Assembly: GCA_963787195.1 (NCBI GenBank)
Contig: CAWBCI010000042.1
Location: 91,878 to 155,877 of the forward strand
DNA length: 64,000 nt
Source of the DNA: CAWBCI01 sp963787195
Lineage (GTDB): Bacteria > Bacteroidota > Bacteroidia > Bacteroidales > JAGOPY01
Direction: 5' to 3'
A model generated the notes under the pieces. It was not told where the DNA came from and ran no database searches. It saw nothing but the letters and a program-made list of their open reading frames with translations. Position numbers and translations under genes: made by a program. Shown in pieces: positions 63,946 to 64,000 of the stretch (positions are counted from its first letter, which is position 1; each line of letters starts with the position of its first letter).

Positions 63946-64000
63946 ATAAAACCAGTTTAAAACTAAAGTTAAAAAGTCAACCTATTTCAGTCACCTTCAA

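Larger units (their letters stand above)
62569..63993. mobile_element. IS3-family insertion sequence, complete
   Basis: 1425 bases bounded by 18-base perfect inverted repeats TGACTGAAATAGGTTGAC (62569-62586) and its complement (63976-63993); the match extends one base further on each side. Ends are TG...CA. It contains orfA and orfB. The flanking bases (left TGCG, right CCTT) show no target-site duplication, so the original insertion context may have been altered by recombination or the element joined other copies. Confidence 0.92.

Overview
The window is a stretch of chromosome from a member of the Bacteroidota, most likely a Bacteroidales-like anaerobe or facultative anaerobe. The evidence is: several exported proteins with a type IX secretion (T9SS) C-terminal sorting domain; a PorZ-like T9SS component; the long, insertion-bearing form of IspG; the coaX / outer-membrane protein / TPR / lptC / CNNM-CBS / ppiD gene string; and many promoters with the Bacteroidota -7 box TAnnTTTG. 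Almost all of it is ordinary chromosome. The only mobile element is one IS3-family insertion sequence at the right edge.

Layout. 0-6 kb: end of a TPR-adenylate cyclase gene, an exported beta-flower protein, a TylF-like methyltransferase, ispG, and a CxxCH-containing T9SS client. 6-16 kb: porZ, recO, a YfhO-like membrane protein, lipB (frameshifted) and lipA, a thioredoxin-like T9SS client (frameshifted), lysS. 16-24.5 kb: a surface-protein region with two exported proteins that share a P-I-S-N-W-A / transmembrane / Arg tail, a sodium:solute symporter, an Omp85-like barrel, a TPR protein and a close relative of Porphyromonas peptidylarginine deiminase. 24.6-37 kb: tatA, a two-component pair, SdpI-like protein, a GT39-like transferase, then the alpha-2-macroglobulin / PBP1C pair. 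37-46 kb: a genome-maintenance block (mutT, a dual-nuclease DUF2779 protein, sbcD, sbcC, a DUF3127 protein, a MazG-like pyrophosphohydrolase, xseA, xseB). 46-53.7 kb: a minus-strand envelope operon from coaX to ppiD. 54-62.5 kb: tRNA-Phe, then a fatty-acyl-CoA region (enoyl-CoA hydratase, hydroxyacyl-CoA dehydrogenase, SCP2-type thiolase, nitronate monooxygenase-like enzyme, acyl-CoA dehydrogenase, etfB, etfA). 62.5-64 kb: heptanucleotide repeats and the IS3 element.

How the parts fit. Four proteins carry T9SS tails (CxxCH protein, PorZ, thioredoxin-like protein, PPAD-like enzyme). Two others carry a different tail that resembles the IPTL-CTERM type of sortable anchor, so two surface-anchoring routes may coexist. 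The two IPTL-like genes each face a long AT-rich intergenic region containing clustered GTAC motifs, which suggests shared regulation. The acyl-CoA genes supply every core step of a beta-oxidation or butyryl-CoA spiral, including the electron-transfer flavoprotein.

Six genes appear broken by single-base frameshifts, five of them between 12 and 19.4 kb. In each case the second frame continues the same protein. Five fit one extra base and one fits a missing base. This pattern could be draft-sequence error or real decay, and cannot be settled from the sequence alone. The strongest candidates for something new are the PPAD-like enzyme outside Porphyromonas, the P-I-S-N-W-A tails with their GTAC-rich upstream regions, the paired heptanucleotide repeats directly behind stop codons, and the Cas4-like plus DEDD double nuclease next to sbcCD.
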